Shown here piece after piece: positions 28,068 to 36,551 of a stretch of DNA of 64,000 nucleotides (within the stretch, counting starts at the first letter, position 1; every line of letters starts with the position of its first letter). The notes below the pieces were generated by a model, which searched no databases, was not told the DNA's origin, and saw only the letters and a list, made by a program, of their open reading frames with translations. The position numbers and the translations under genes are program-made. Origin of the DNA: Paenibacillus sp. J23TS9 (GTDB taxonomy: Bacteria; Bacillota; Bacilli; Paenibacillales; Paenibacillaceae); contig NZ_BOSG01000004.1 of NCBI RefSeq assembly GCF_018403225.1, forward strand, positions 124,001 through 188,000, written 5' to 3'.

Positions 28068-28724
28068 TTAGCTGAGGGTTAATCGTTTTTCCAGCCTGCG
28101 TGCAAAGAATGACAATGTGAAATTCACACTGAAATAAAGTATGGCCACCATAATCAGAATCGGTATAACAAACTTCACATCATAATTGTATATAATCTGT
28201 GCGCTGCGCATCATTTCCGGCAGTGTGATAACGATCGCAAGTGATGAACCTTTCAATATGGATGTGCACTCACTCACAATGGGTGGAATCATTCGTTTTA
28301 ACGCCTGGGGTAGGACAATATATCTCACTGTACTGATGTAAGATAATCCTGAAGATCTGGCTGCTTCAATCTGTCCTTTGGGGATAGAGTTCAATCCACT
28401 GCGTACGATTTCGCATAACATCGCAGATGCATATATGGTTAATCCAGTCACGGATGCTGTGAACACGCTCATCTTAAGACCGACTTCCGGAAGAGCGAAA
28501 AATATAAAGAAAAACACGAGTAAAAGAGGAACATTACGAATTAGTCCAACATATAAAGCGATAACCTGCGAGAGTATCGGGATCTTGGCATATCTGATGA
28601 TCCCCATCAAAGTCCCTACAATAAATGCCAGAATGATAGAATAAACGGATACTTCGATCGTAACCAGAAAGCCTTTGAGCAGGTATATGAGATTGTTAGC
28701 CGAGTAAGCTCCTATGAAGTCCAT
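28068..28724 (-). CDS. Polar amino-acid ABC transporter permease
   Basis: 218 residues of the HisM/GlnP family: N-terminal FLVTIEVSVYSIILAFIVGT, EAA loop IEAARSSGLSYISTVRYIVL, then PQALKRMIPPIVSE. Five membrane helices predicted. It pairs with the permease encoded 15 bp upstream to form the heterodimeric channel. GGAGAAGC precedes the ATG. It is the last gene of the unit ACMS decarboxylase-ATPase-binding protein-permease-permease. Confidence 0.92.
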   Translation of the reverse strand: MDFIGAYSANNLIYLLKGFLVTIEVSVYSIILAFIVGTLMGIIRYAKIPILSQVIALYVGLIRNVPLLLVFFFIFFALPEVGLKMSVFTASVTGLTIYASAMLCEIVRSGLNSIPKGQIEAARSSGLSYISTVRYIVLPQALKRMIPPIVSECTSILKGSSLAIVITLPEMMRSAQIIYNYDVKFVIPILIMVAILYFSVNFTLSFFARRLEKRLTLS

Positions 28725-28739
28725 GACAGCTTCTCCTTT

Positions 28740-29393
28740 CTAATCACTCGCGGATAATTTTCGTTCTAGATAGTTAATGAAGAGACTGAGCGGAACGGTC
28801 AATATTAAATAAAACAGAGCCACAAAGATGTATACATCGAATACTACGAATGTATCCGAAGATATGATATCACCGTAATACATCAAGTCTTTTCCAGAGA
28901 TGGAACCGAGAATGGCAGAACCCATCACGAGATTAAGAAATTGATTCCCTAGCGGTGGTATAACCACTTTAATCGCTTGTGGAAGAATAATATGCAGCAT
29001 CGTTTGTATGTACGTAAGACCCGATGCACGTCCTGCCTCCACTTGTCCATGAGAGACTGCCTGAATGCCTGCCCGTATCGCTTCAGCGATGTAAGCACTT
29101 GAGTAAACCGCTAACCCTAGTGTCCCGCTTATAAATGGATTCAACTGAATCCCGACTGCTGGCAAACCGAAATAGAAGAAGAAAATTTGGATAAGCAGCG
29201 GTGTATTTTGAATAAACTCAATATATACCGTTGCCAGGCCCTTAAGAGGTTTAAGGGGCGAAATTTTCATCACGGCAAGCACAGTCCCCAGGATCAAGCT
29301 CAGTACCAGGGCGAGCAAACTGACTTCAAGCGTCGTTAGAAAACCGGCTAAAAATTCCTTTTTATGTTCGATCAAAATTGAGAAATCTAACAT
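28740..29393 (-). CDS. Polar amino-acid ABC transporter permease
   Basis: 217 residues of the same family: FLTTLEVSLLALVLSLILGT at the start, EAA loop VEAGRASGLTYIQTMLHIIL, then PQAIKVVIPPLGNQF. AGGGCTGGAA precedes the ATG. Linked to a binding lipoprotein and ATPase upstream. Because the operon begins with an enzyme of 3-hydroxyanthranilate breakdown, kynurenine-type aromatic amino acids are likely cargo; this is inferred from context. Confidence 0.92.
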   Translation of the reverse strand: MLDFSILIEHKKEFLAGFLTTLEVSLLALVLSLILGTVLAVMKISPLKPLKGLATVYIEFIQNTPLLIQIFFFYFGLPAVGIQLNPFISGTLGLAVYSSAYIAEAIRAGIQAVSHGQVEAGRASGLTYIQTMLHIILPQAIKVVIPPLGNQFLNLVMGSAILGSISGKDLMYYGDIISSDTFVVFDVYIFVALFYLILTVPLSLFINYLERKLSASD

Positions 29394-29434
29394 TCATTCC
29401 AGCCCTCTTTCGCTTCTGAATGACTAAGGAGGTA

Positions 29435-29467
29435 CGTGAGGACAACAGATCACCTATCATCCTCACG
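29435..29467 (-). other. Intercistronic hairpin after the binding-protein gene
   Basis: CGTGAGGA pairs with TCCTCACG, without a T run. Such hairpins behind binding-protein genes typically stabilise the upstream mRNA and give more binding protein than permease. Confidence 0.5.
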
Positions 29468-29475
29468 CCTTGAAT

Positions 29476-30291
29476 TTATTCAGGTTTTTGTTTTAACCAT
29501 TTTTCGTAGATCTTGTCATATTCTCCGGTTTCCTTTAGCTTCTTGAGCGATGCATTAACAGCATCCAGCATTTCTTTGTCCCCTTTTCGTACAGCGATCC
29601 CCCATGGCTGGTCGTCAATAACGCCGCCCACAAGTTCATATCCCGGGTTCTCGAGTGATAGGCCCATCAAGATGGCATTATCCGTTGTCAGTACATCACC
29701 TTTACCCGTGCTAAGGGCTGTAAAGGCTTCACCCAGATTCTCATATTCCGATACAATAGCCTCTGGTGATTTTTCCTGAATGGTTTTACCATCTCTTGTC
29801 CCTTTAACAGCAATAACCTTCTTGCCCTTCAGATCATCAATGCTTTTAATGGAAGAACCCGTTGGTACAAGAAGTGACTGTCCTGCGCTAAAATAGGGAT
29901 CAGAGAAATCGACCTCCTGTTTGCGCTCATCTGTAATCGTCATCGTTTTGACAATCAGATCGATATCTCCATTTTTGAGCATTGGAATTCTTGTTTTCCC
30001 ATTCACATCTTTATATTCGATTTTGTCATCGGCTCCCAAAATATCCTTTACAATTGCTGCCGCAATATCAAGGTCAAATCCTTTGGTCTTCTTGTCGGCT
30101 GTATCGACATAACCAAACGGAAAGGCATCGGAGCCAATACCTACTACGATTTTATCCATATCCTTAATGGATTTCTCTGACTTATTTGCGAGGGCTGGAG
30201 ATGCATCATCACTCTTTCCACAACCTGCTACACTTATGGCCAATAACACGGATACCAGTGCAATGCCCCAGTTTTTTTGCCACTTCTTCAT
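29476..30291 (-). CDS. Amino-acid ABC transporter solute-binding lipoprotein
   Basis: 271 residues. Lipoprotein signal ending SVAGC, then a family 3 bacterial extracellular solute-binding fold (KIVVGIGSDAFPFGYVDTAD; MTITDERKQEVDFSDPYFSA; DLKGKKVIAVKGTRDGKTIQ). GGGGGAAG precedes the ATG. It determines the specificity of the importer; in this operon a kynurenine, hydroxykynurenine or tryptophan-like ligand is plausible but unproven. Confidence 0.93.
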   Translation of the reverse strand: MKKWQKNWGIALVSVLLAISVAGCGKSDDASPALANKSEKSIKDMDKIVVGIGSDAFPFGYVDTADKKTKGFDLDIAAAIVKDILGADDKIEYKDVNGKTRIPMLKNGDIDLIVKTMTITDERKQEVDFSDPYFSAGQSLLVPTGSSIKSIDDLKGKKVIAVKGTRDGKTIQEKSPEAIVSEYENLGEAFTALSTGKGDVLTTDNAILMGLSLENPGYELVGGVIDDQPWGIAVRKGDKEMLDAVNASLKKLKETGEYDKIYEKWLKQKPE

Positions 30292-30325
30292 ACTTGCTTC
30301 CCCCTTATAAACTCATTTCAATTTA

Positions 30326-31054
30326 TTAATGAACCAAAATTCGACTAAGAAACAGTCTAGCTCTGTCTTCACTCGGATTGGTGAAAAAATGTTCCGGTGT
30401 ACCTTCTTCTACGATTTGGCCTTGATCCATGAATATCACCCGATCGGCTACTTCACGGGCAAAGCCCATTTCATGGGTGACGACAACCATCGTCATGCCT
30501 TCCTTTGTTAGCGCTTTCATCACATCTAAAACTTCCCCTACCATTTCAGGATCCAGAGCAGATGTCGGCTCATCAAACAGCATAATCTTCGGTTTCATTG
30601 CAAGACCTCTTGCGATCGCCACCCGCTGCTGCTGTCCACCAGACAAGTTAGAAGGAAACACACTGGCTTTTTCCTTAATTCCTACCTTCTCCAGGTAATA
30701 CATCGCCCGTTCTTCTGCCTCTTTCTTGGACATTCCTCTTACTTTAATGGGCGCGAGCGTGATATTTTCTAAGACGGTTTTATGTGGATACAAATTAAAA
30801 TGCTGAAACACCATCCCAATCTCCTGACGAAGCAGGTTGATATTCGTATGTTTATCATTCACTTTCTTGCCATGAACGATCAGTTCTCCAGAAGTAATGC
30901 TCTCAAGTCGATTAATACAGCGTAGAAGTGTGCTTTTACCCGACCCCGATGGACCGATAATGACGACAACTTCCCCTTCTTTAATGTGCAGATCAATATC
31001 CTTGAGGACGTGATGGGAACCATAATGCTTATTTATTTTGCTGAATTGGATCAA
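30326..31054 (-). CDS. Amino-acid ABC transporter ATP-binding protein, TTG start
   Basis: 242 residues with Walker [10 protein letters not shown], signature [17 protein letters not shown], Walker [15 protein letters not shown] and switch histidine in [10 protein letters not shown]. It is closest in form to the GlnQ/HisP group. It starts at TTG with AGGAGG eight bases upstream, inside the 3' end of the decarboxylase gene (26-bp overlap), so the two are translationally linked. Confidence 0.94.
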   Translation of the reverse strand: MIQFSKINKHYGSHHVLKDIDLHIKEGEVVVIIGPSGSGKSTLLRCINRLESITSGELIVHGKKVNDKHTNINLLRQEIGMVFQHFNLYPHKTVLENITLAPIKVRGMSKKEAEERAMYYLEKVGIKEKASVFPSNLSGGQQQRVAIARGLAMKPKIMLFDEPTSALDPEMVGEVLDVMKALTKEGMTMVVVTHEMGFAREVADRVIFMDQGQIVEEGTPEHFFTNPSEDRARLFLSRILVH

Positions 31055-32051
31055 GCATATAACCTCCTATGCGAAAGAATTTAGCTGCATTCCCGCCCCA
31101 TAAGCAGGCTTGTTGTTCTGCTGTTAATGATAGACTTTGCTCGATGATATGACCGGGAGGAACCTCCCTAAGTAGGAAAGGATAATCAGAACCCATTAGA
31201 ATCTGCTCATGACCAAAGCGGTCAATCATAAACTTAAGATTCAGCGGATCGAATACTAAGGAATCGTAGTACATTTTCTTGGCGTAGTAACTTGGTGGAT
31301 GTGTTGTCAAACGAAGCTGCGGCCATACGTTCCATCCCTGATCCAGTCTAGGGAGAAGATAAGGAAAGGAACCCCCGCCATGGGCGAAGCATACTTTCAA
31401 ATTCGGGAATTTCTCCATCAAACCACTCCATGCAAAGGTCGCTGCGGCTAGTGCTGTTTCGCTTGGCATTCCCACAGTGTACATGAGATTGTGTCTTGGT
31501 GTACGATCTTTGCCCATCGTTTCCCATGGATGAATAAATAAGGGGACATTCCATTGCTCGGCCATTCTAAAAAATTCTATAAACGAGGGATCATCTAAAT
31601 TTTTACCGTTAATATTGGATCCGAGTTCGATGCCGTTCAAACCGAGCTCATGGATACATCGATCCATTTCCCGAATCGCAGCCTCTGTATCCTGCATAGG
31701 AACCGTACCTAGTCCAGCAAACCGTGTCTTGTTCTGCGCAACAGTCTCTGCAATGAAATTGTTCTGGATATGAGCCATCTCTTCCGCTTCTGCAATGGAT
31801 GCCCAGTAAGAGAAAGTAACTGGAATGGGAGACAGAATCTGCATATCAACGCCTTCCCTGTCCATATCCTCGATCCGCTTTTCCGGGCTCCATACCTGAT
31901 CTGTCACTTCACGGAAAGGTTTTCCCGCGACCATAATCGTTGCGCCACAAGTGCAGGTTCTATTTAATATCGGCCAACGCTCCCCGCCGTATTTCTGAAC
32001 GAAGTCGGGAAGAGATTCCGGAATAATATGCGTATGTACGTCGATTCGCAT
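31029..32051 (-). CDS. 2-amino-3-carboxymuconate-6-semialdehyde decarboxylase (ACMSD)
   Basis: 340 residues of the amidohydrolase superfamily. It removes CO2 from the dioxygenase product to give 2-aminomuconate semialdehyde. Metal ligands are visible as [14 protein letters not shown] (HxH), the histidine in [11 protein letters not shown] and [14 protein letters not shown], and the late Asp in [13 protein letters not shown]. The ACMSD-type N-terminus with an RTC insertion ([13 protein letters not shown]) replaces a short loop. GGGGGC precedes the ATG. It leads a transporter operon rather than standing in the main catabolic operon. Confidence 0.92.
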   Translation of the reverse strand: MRIDVHTHIIPESLPDFVQKYGGERWPILNRTCTCGATIMVAGKPFREVTDQVWSPEKRIEDMDREGVDMQILSPIPVTFSYWASIAEAEEMAHIQNNFIAETVAQNKTRFAGLGTVPMQDTEAAIREMDRCIHELGLNGIELGSNINGKNLDDPSFIEFFRMAEQWNVPLFIHPWETMGKDRTPRHNLMYTVGMPSETALAAATFAWSGLMEKFPNLKVCFAHGGGSFPYLLPRLDQGWNVWPQLRLTTHPPSYYAKKMYYDSLVFDPLNLKFMIDRFGHEQILMGSDYPFLLREVPPGHIIEQSLSLTAEQQACLWGGNAAKFFRIGGYMLDPIQQNK

Positions 32052-32086
32052 CTATAGCCCCCCAATTTCTTTTACATTCATAAATA

Positions 32087-32099
32087 TGACATCTTGTCA
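32087..32099 (-). promoter_or_regulatory. TetR-type operator before the ACMSD operon
   Basis: TGACAAGATGTCA on the minus strand, with both outer half-sites intact. It lies 36 bp upstream of the start. A -10 box is not obvious. Confidence 0.7.
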
Positions 32100-32218
32100 G
32101 TATTGTTCAAAAAAAATAATGTGATTACTCTGTCTATAAGCTATAATCATAATAAAACGCTTACAAAGTGAATGTAAATGAATGTAATCTCTGAGTTGAT
32201 CTAATATTATGATAATAC

Positions 32219-32231
32219 TGACACCGTGTCA
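32219..32231 (+). promoter_or_regulatory. Operator of the TetR gene (autoregulation)
   Basis: Perfect palindrome TGACACCGTGTCA. A plausible -35 CTGACA starts at 32218 and a -10-like TACTGT at 32240 (16-bp spacer). It suggests the repressor controls itself and leaves a leader of about 120 nt. Confidence 0.75.
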
Positions 32232-32375
32232 ATATAAATTACTGTAAATTTAAATTATAAAAAATAATAAATGACAAAACAAAATTTGCAATTTATTTTA
32301 TGATATGGTTATCATGTGACTAGCGCACAATCACAGTATTTGACTGCCATCTTTCCCTTGAAAGGTAGATGTTTA

Positions 32376-32993
32376 ATGGAAAACGCAACAAAAAGTCCCG
32401 ATGGGAGACATCTTAGATCACAACAGACGAGACAAAAGCTCTTAGAAGCTGCACGAGATATCTTTTTGCAAGAAGGGTTCCAGAATACCACCATCAAACA
32501 AATTATTAAATTGGCAAATACGGGATATGGAACAGCTTATACGCATTTTACAGGAAAAGATGATCTACTCATTGTATTGATGGAAGATGTAATGCAGAAA
32601 TTTTTCGATATTGCAGATATCTCTTTTTATCCCACATCAAAAGAAGAAGCTCGTAATCTGATCCTTGATCAAGTACATACTTTCTTCCGAATTGCCGAGT
32701 CAGAGCGAGATATGATGAAGGTATTTTCTGAAGCGATGGGCCTCTCCTCTGATATTAATAAGAAATGGGAGCAAATCCGTCATAAGCTCATTCAGAATAT
32801 CACCAATGATATCTCGTATTCTCAGCAGCATGGTCTTGCTCGCTTGGATCTGAAAGCAGAAATCGTTGCACGCCAGTGGTTTTATTCCAATGAAATGTAT
32901 CAGTGGGAAATTGTCTTTAACCGGCATGAAGTCTCGCTGGATGAAATCGCCAGGACGATTACCACCATGTATACGGACGCCCTATACTTATAA
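32376..32993 (+). CDS. TetR/AcrR-family transcriptional repressor
   Basis: 205 residues from the ATG with AAAGG upstream (the frame is open from 32316). The N-terminal helix-turn-helix is typical: RQKLLEAARDIFLQEGFQNT, then IKQIIKLANTGYGTAYTHF. The C-terminal ligand domain is of the AcrR type. It lies in the centre of the regulon, and eight near-copies of one palindrome surround its promoter and the other units, so it is the likely binder. The effector is probably kynurenine, 3-hydroxyanthranilate or a ring-cleavage product (inference). Confidence 0.9.
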   Translation: MENATKSPDGRHLRSQQTRQKLLEAARDIFLQEGFQNTTIKQIIKLANTGYGTAYTHFTGKDDLLIVLMEDVMQKFFDIADISFYPTSKEEARNLILDQVHTFFRIAESERDMMKVFSEAMGLSSDINKKWEQIRHKLIQNITNDISYSQQHGLARLDLKAEIVARQWFYSNEMYQWEIVFNRHEVSLDEIARTITTMYTDALYL

Positions 32994-33066
32994 ACCAGGT
33001 TACAATGCACGGATTTTACCCTTATGCGTTTCAGGTATTCAAGACAGGTCTGCACCTTGATATTGG

Positions 33067-33079
33067 TGACAAGGTGTTA
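33067..33079 (+). promoter_or_regulatory. Weak operator copy before the tautomerase gene
   Basis: TGACAAGGTGTTA has two departures from the palindrome. It lies 30 bp from the better copy at 33097. Confidence 0.4.
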
Positions 33080-33096
33080 TTTTCGCACAAAAATAT

Positions 33097-33109
33097 TGAT
33101 ACGGTGTCA
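33097..33109 (+). promoter_or_regulatory. TetR-type operator before the tautomerase gene
   Basis: TGATACGGTGTCA, one base from the palindrome, 25 bp upstream of the start codon. TTGATA may serve as -35 but no fitting -10 is seen. Confidence 0.65.
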
Positions 33110-33134
33110 TGTTTATGATGAAAGGAATCTTCCT

Positions 33135-33344
33135 ATGCCAATTGCGAATATTCAAATTATGGAAGGCAGATCTGCGGAACAAGTAAGGTCTCTTATTGCG
33201 CGAGTTACTGAAGCTGTATCCGAAGAGTTGAACTCCCCTCGAGAGAGAATTCGCGTGTTAGTAACAGAGATTCCAAAGACACATTGGGGAATTGCCGGCA
33301 TTCCTGCCTCGGAAACCATGACAGATGATACACACCGTAAATAG
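33135..33344 (+). CDS. 4-oxalocrotonate tautomerase family protein
   Basis: 69 residues starting M-P-I-A-N-I-Q-I, so the catalytic N-terminal proline becomes residue 1 after methionine removal. The arginine of VTEAVSEELNSPRERIRVLV matches the position that binds the carboxylate. The ATG has AAAGGA eight bases upstream; a longer open frame from 33024 lacks such a site. It would isomerise 4-oxalocrotonate (enol and keto forms) before decarboxylation, completing the pathway. It has its own operator and terminator. Confidence 0.9.
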   Translation: MPIANIQIMEGRSAEQVRSLIARVTEAVSEELNSPRERIRVLVTEIPKTHWGIAGIPASETMTDDTHRK

Positions 33345-33346
33345 AG

Positions 33347-33396
33347 AAAAGGCAGAAGAATCCTTGTTCATCAAGGTCTCTTCTGCCTTTTTTTTC
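33347..33396 (+). terminator. Strong terminator after the tautomerase gene
   Basis: AAAAGGCAGAAGA pairs with TCTTCTGCCTTTT around a loop containing a second small stem, followed by eight or more Ts. Confidence 0.9.
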
Positions 33397-33503
33397 GTAT
33401 AGTAAGCATTGTTGAGAGAAAGTTCAATCCGCCTTTTGATTAGCACAATATGCATCTACTTTTCATTTAATATAAAGAACTATAATGAAAAGAGGTGATC
33501 CGA

Positions 33504-33761
33504 ATGGCTCGCACGAAAGCTCTTCTACAGCATGATTTGGTATTGATCAGTTGGTCAAGAAACCCTCTGGTTCCCGGTTCAGCACGCCGAATTGTTTCGG
33601 CAAGGGTGATTGGAAATGCCAAACCCTGTACTTTGGTACCCGGTGCATTGGTTATCAATGCCTTAAACTGCTTATTGGACCATGACATTGGTTTTAAAGT
33701 CGTATTCAGCAAAAAAACCTCAAAATTCACCGGATTTTTGTTACTAGAACGCGAACGATAA
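33504..33761 (+). CDS. Small hypothetical protein
   Basis: 85 residues on the plus strand (MARTKALLQHDLVLISWSRN...), with AGAGGTGAT upstream and a perfect terminator downstream. It is basic at the start and contains PCTLVPGALVINALNCLLDH. No family recognised. It is one of the few plus-strand genes in the right half and may mark the island's edge. Confidence 0.65.
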   Translation: MARTKALLQHDLVLISWSRNPLVPGSARRIVSARVIGNAKPCTLVPGALVINALNCLLDHDIGFKVVFSKKTSKFTGFLLLERER

Positions 33762-33773
33762 TCCTTTTGCCAG

Positions 33774-33800
33774 GAGCAGTGAAAACACTGCTCTTTTTTC
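33774..33800 (+). terminator. Terminator of the small hypothetical gene
   Basis: GAGCAGTG, four As, CACTGCTC and six Ts: a perfect 8-bp stem. Confidence 0.9.
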
Positions 33801-33810
33801 GCGGCTCAAC

Positions 33811-34293
33811 CTATTCAAGATTCTCGCTATATAACCTCGATATTAAGTTATAGGATGGATTTACTTCCCATGTCTCATATGGAATGAAACACTTTGCTTT
33901 CATTGCATCAAGCGTACGAGATTTTTGCTGTGGCCGTGTTATGTATTCGTCTATATTCGATTCGCTTAATTTAATATATCTGGCTTCTTGAATTTCATCG
34001 GGTTGAATGTTGATCTCACCACTAACATACTCAGCTTTAAATACTACCGATAATACTTGTTTCGTTGCGTTAAAATACACACCGGTTACACCTATTGGGC
34101 GAATTATAATCCCGGTCTCTTCTAAAAACTCCCTGCAAACAGCTTGATCCAGAGGCTCCCCTGCTTCGACATTTCCTCCAGGCATTTCCCATGTATCTGA
34201 ACGCCAATGAGTTCTAAGTAATAAAACCTCATCCTTTTCATTCATCACGAAAGCAGAAACTGAAACCATATGCTTGGGATGTTCATTTTCCAT
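33811..34293 (-). CDS. NUDIX hydrolase
   Basis: About 160 residues. The Nudix box GGNVEAGEPLDQAVCREFLE followed by ETGI satisfies GX5EX7REUXEEXGU. It hydrolyses nucleoside-diphosphate-linked substrates; the specific one is unknown. The second ATG (34293) has AAAAGG nine bases upstream and is preferred over the one at 34299. Confidence 0.9.
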   Translation of the reverse strand: MENEHPKHMVSVSAFVMNEKDEVLLLRTHWRSDTWEMPGGNVEAGEPLDQAVCREFLEETGIIIRPIGVTGVYFNATKQVLSVVFKAEYVSGEINIQPDEIQEARYIKLSESNIDEYITRPQQKSRTLDAMKAKCFIPYETWEVNPSYNLISRLYSENLE

Positions 34294-34361
34294 TGTCATT
34301 ATCCTTTTCTATTATATTGTTGGATGTACAACACCTGAGCCTGATTTCCCATCAAATTGAT

Positions 34362-34395
34362 AAACCCAGCCTTAAAAGTATCTTTAGCTGGGTTT
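34362..34395 (-). terminator. Possible terminator of the YHYH gene
   Basis: AAACCCAGC pairs with GCTGGGTTT (9 bp, 16-base loop); only a weak T-rich tail on the minus strand. Confidence 0.4.
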
Positions 34396-34448
34396 AATAA
34401 TTGCATTGTATGCTTTGTTTGTTCTTTTAATTTTTCCTTTTTCTCATC

Positions 34449-34619
34449 TTATTTTTTCTTATTGTGATAATGATACCCTGTGCAAAGCCCTTTTTGTTTT
34501 GATTTTGCAGAGCAATTATGTCCGCCATTTTTATCCGTTCTTCCTGAATGTGCGTAAGCAGAAGATGCTGTTCCCATTAATACGGCCAGAGAAATGACCA
34601 TCACTATAATTTTTTTCAT
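34449..34619 (-). CDS. Small secreted YHYH-domain protein
   Basis: 56 residues. A signal peptide (MKKIIVMVISLAVLMGTASSAYA) is followed by a short mature part HSGRTDKNGGHNCSAKSK and a C-terminal YHYHNKKK. The HSGRTDxxGGH and YHYH elements are the hallmark of the small YHYH domain family found in Bacillales; their histidines may bind metal. AAGGTGA precedes the ATG. Too short for many gene callers. Confidence 0.75.
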   Translation of the reverse strand: MKKIIVMVISLAVLMGTASSAYAHSGRTDKNGGHNCSAKSKQKGLCTGYHYHNKKK

Positions 34620-34741
34620 ATATTCACCTTTATTTAACCCTATGCTTTAGGGCTTATTAGAATCCACTCCTATTTTATAACAAATTCCATATTTGGGATA
34701 TATAGATCTTGTTATTTTCAGTATTCTCTCTCGAAGCATTC

Positions 34742-35302
34742 TCATTGACTTTGAGCAATATCCACAATTGCTTGTATAACATCCTGAACTTCATCAGTGT
34801 TTTTAATTACAAAGAAATGATCAGCTTCCCTTTCTAAGGGTGGTGTCACCTCACCGTTGCGAGATTCAGCCTGTTGCCGAATAAGTACTTCCTCAAACGA
34901 AGATGCACTCCTAAATATTGTTGTGCTGCGCTGACTTTTACAAACACGCTCTTCAAGAATATGATCAGGAAGATCAAAATTGACTAAAATACAGATAAAT
35001 CCTTTATCCCGAAAATAAGCAAGTAAATCTGAACGACCTTTACTACTGCGATTAGAGCTGCAAAGAATGAGATGAAAAATAGTCTGGTTAACAGCGTAAT
35101 CCACAATTGTTTGAGTAATAGCGAACTTGATCGTGTTATGGCCTTGTTTAGGCAGTAAGGTCTTATAGTAGGTATTGATGAATTCGGCATGATTATCTTG
35201 GTCAATCACCAGTGAGTTGGGCATTTCTTGTTCCAAAGCTCTACCAAATGTTGTTTTCCCGCTATGGGTTTTACCGACTGTTATAATCACCAACCTTTTC
35301 AT
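34742..35302 (-). CDS. P-loop kinase-like ATPase
   Basis: About 186 residues. N-terminal Walker A VGKTHSGKTTF, then LVIDQDNHAEFI (DxD-like), and LERREEADHFFV-type C-terminus read as LEREADHFFVIKNT. AGAG lies six bases before the ATG at 35302; a first ATG two codons upstream has no room for one. It resembles small nucleotide or drug kinases; substrate unknown. Confidence 0.8.
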   Translation of the reverse strand: MKRLVIITVGKTHSGKTTFGRALEQEMPNSLVIDQDNHAEFINTYYKTLLPKQGHNTIKFAITQTIVDYAVNQTIFHLILCSSNRSSKGRSDLLAYFRDKGFICILVNFDLPDHILEERVCKSQRSTTIFRSASSFEEVLIRQQAESRNGEVTPPLEREADHFFVIKNTDEVQDVIQAIVDIAQSQ

Positions 35303-35354
35303 CAACATCTCTCCATTCTTTCAAATTGGGTAAGGATTTTTTTCGAGGTGAAAT

Positions 35355-35510
35355 TCTAGGAGTTCAAAATATAGCTCTTAATTATTTCTTCATTCCATAT
35401 TTGAACCTCAATATATCTTTCAGGCCCCTTATCTCCAAGCCTATTCCATTCCTATGGAAATCCGAATTCCTCAATTACACTTATTATTTCTTGCTTGGTA
35501 GCAGATATTG
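35355..35510 (-). pseudogene. Possible decayed gene tail
   Basis: Two short stretches on the minus strand read like coding sequence in different frames: ATKQEIISVIEEFGFP then, after a shift, GDKGPERYIEVQIWNEEIIK and a stop. No start or family identified. Confidence 0.3.
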
Positions 35511-35514
35511 AATA

Positions 35515-35542
35515 AAGACCAAGTGTTAGCGCACTTGGTCTT
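35515..35542 (-). terminator. Terminator overlapping the VOC gene stop
   Basis: AAAGACCAAGTG and CACTTGGTCTTT flank the stop codon of the VOC gene, so the stem encodes the last residues. TTTATTC follows on the minus strand. Confidence 0.7.
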
Positions 35543-35915
35543 TAAAATTTTCTTGTACCACCATTATTAGATTACCTTCCGAATCTCTTATTGTTAAAAA
35601 AGAAATATCCGGAAATCGTTCTATATCGCCAAAAATCTCTACATTATTATTTATTAGAAATTCATAAGACTTCTCTATATCATCTGTTGAGAAGGAAAAT
35701 AACGGGTGTTCTGATGGCTGAAATGTTTCGGATCTATGAGAGTCCAGTAATAAAATTAGATTGTCTAATTTCATTGAATAAATCTTTTCCTCAGGTTCTA
35801 ATACAACAGAGTCTCCTAATAGTTTCGCGTACCAATATGCAGCTCTTTTCATGTCATGAACTTGTATAAAAATTGAACCGATCATAGGTTCGATAGGGTT
35901 TCGATTATTTTCCAT
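35526..35915 (-). CDS. VOC (glyoxalase/bleomycin-resistance) family protein
   Basis: 129 residues: MIGSIFIQVHDMKRAAYWYA at the first beta-alpha unit and DISFLTIRDSEGNLIMVVQE at the last, where the metal-binding residues of the vicinal oxygen chelate fold lie (H/Q early, E near the end). GGGAGGTAAAG precedes the ATG. Substrate unknown. The protein's final residues are encoded by a terminator stem. Confidence 0.85.
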   Translation of the reverse strand: MENNRNPIEPMIGSIFIQVHDMKRAAYWYAKLLGDSVVLEPEEKIYSMKLDNLILLLDSHRSETFQPSEHPLFSFSTDDIEKSYEFLINNNVEIFGDIERFPDISFLTIRDSEGNLIMVVQENFKDQVR

Positions 35916-35968
35916 CTTTACCTCCCGTTAAATATGCCGATAAGGCCAGATTATTAATTCCTTTTCGA

Positions 35969-36538
35969 TCAAGTCCATAATCTCTTTATATCAATTAATT
36001 CTTCATCATTGAATTCCATCCTGTAAACATCCGGCTTTGAGGTTTTCATTAAGAATTCATATCCGTATTGACTATCGAAATACCCCATCATTATAGTCAT
36101 GACTGCACCATGAGTTCCTAATACAATTTTATGACCTTTAAATTCCTTTAATATATTTTTCAAAGCTGCTACAGACCGTATTTGACAATCCGATTTCGAT
36201 TCTCCTCCGTTTAACGAAAAATCCGGATCGGTAAACATTAACTCTACGATTGGATATACTTCCTTATCCGGCAATATCTTATCTTCATTTGAAAATATTA
36301 TTTCTTTAAGGTCTTCATATACTAAAATCTCTTTGCCTGAAAAGTTAGCTAATTTCTCTATTGTCAAAACAGCACGGCTATAGGGGCTCGAAATGAATGT
36401 GTCCACTCCTTCATCCTTCAATAATTCAGTAATTTTATGAGCATCAATCTTGCCTTTCTCTGTTAAACCACGCGTTCTTTCGTTCCCTTCAATTTTTGGC
36501 GATTCGCCATGTCTGACCATATAAATATATGTTTTCAT
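35969..36538 (-). CDS. Histidine phosphatase family protein
   Basis: 189 residues with the phosphoglycerate-mutase-type RHG motif in YMVRHGESPKIEG and the second catalytic histidine in VLGTHGAVMTIM. AGAGGGGA precedes the ATG at 36538 (frame open to 36568 without a site). It lies 13 bp after the DinB gene, suggesting cotranscription. Substrate unknown. Confidence 0.87.
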   Translation of the reverse strand: MKTYIYMVRHGESPKIEGNERTRGLTEKGKIDAHKITELLKDEGVDTFISSPYSRAVLTIEKLANFSGKEILVYEDLKEIIFSNEDKILPDKEVYPIVELMFTDPDFSLNGGESKSDCQIRSVAALKNILKEFKGHKIVLGTHGAVMTIMMGYFDSQYGYEFLMKTSKPDVYRMEFNDEELIDIKRLWT

Positions 36539-36551
36539 AATATCCCCTCTG

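Noticed and set aside
33467..33730. Minus-strand open frame opposite the small hypothetical gene
   Set aside because: The plus-strand frame has a good ribosome site and a perfect terminator; the minus one has neither.
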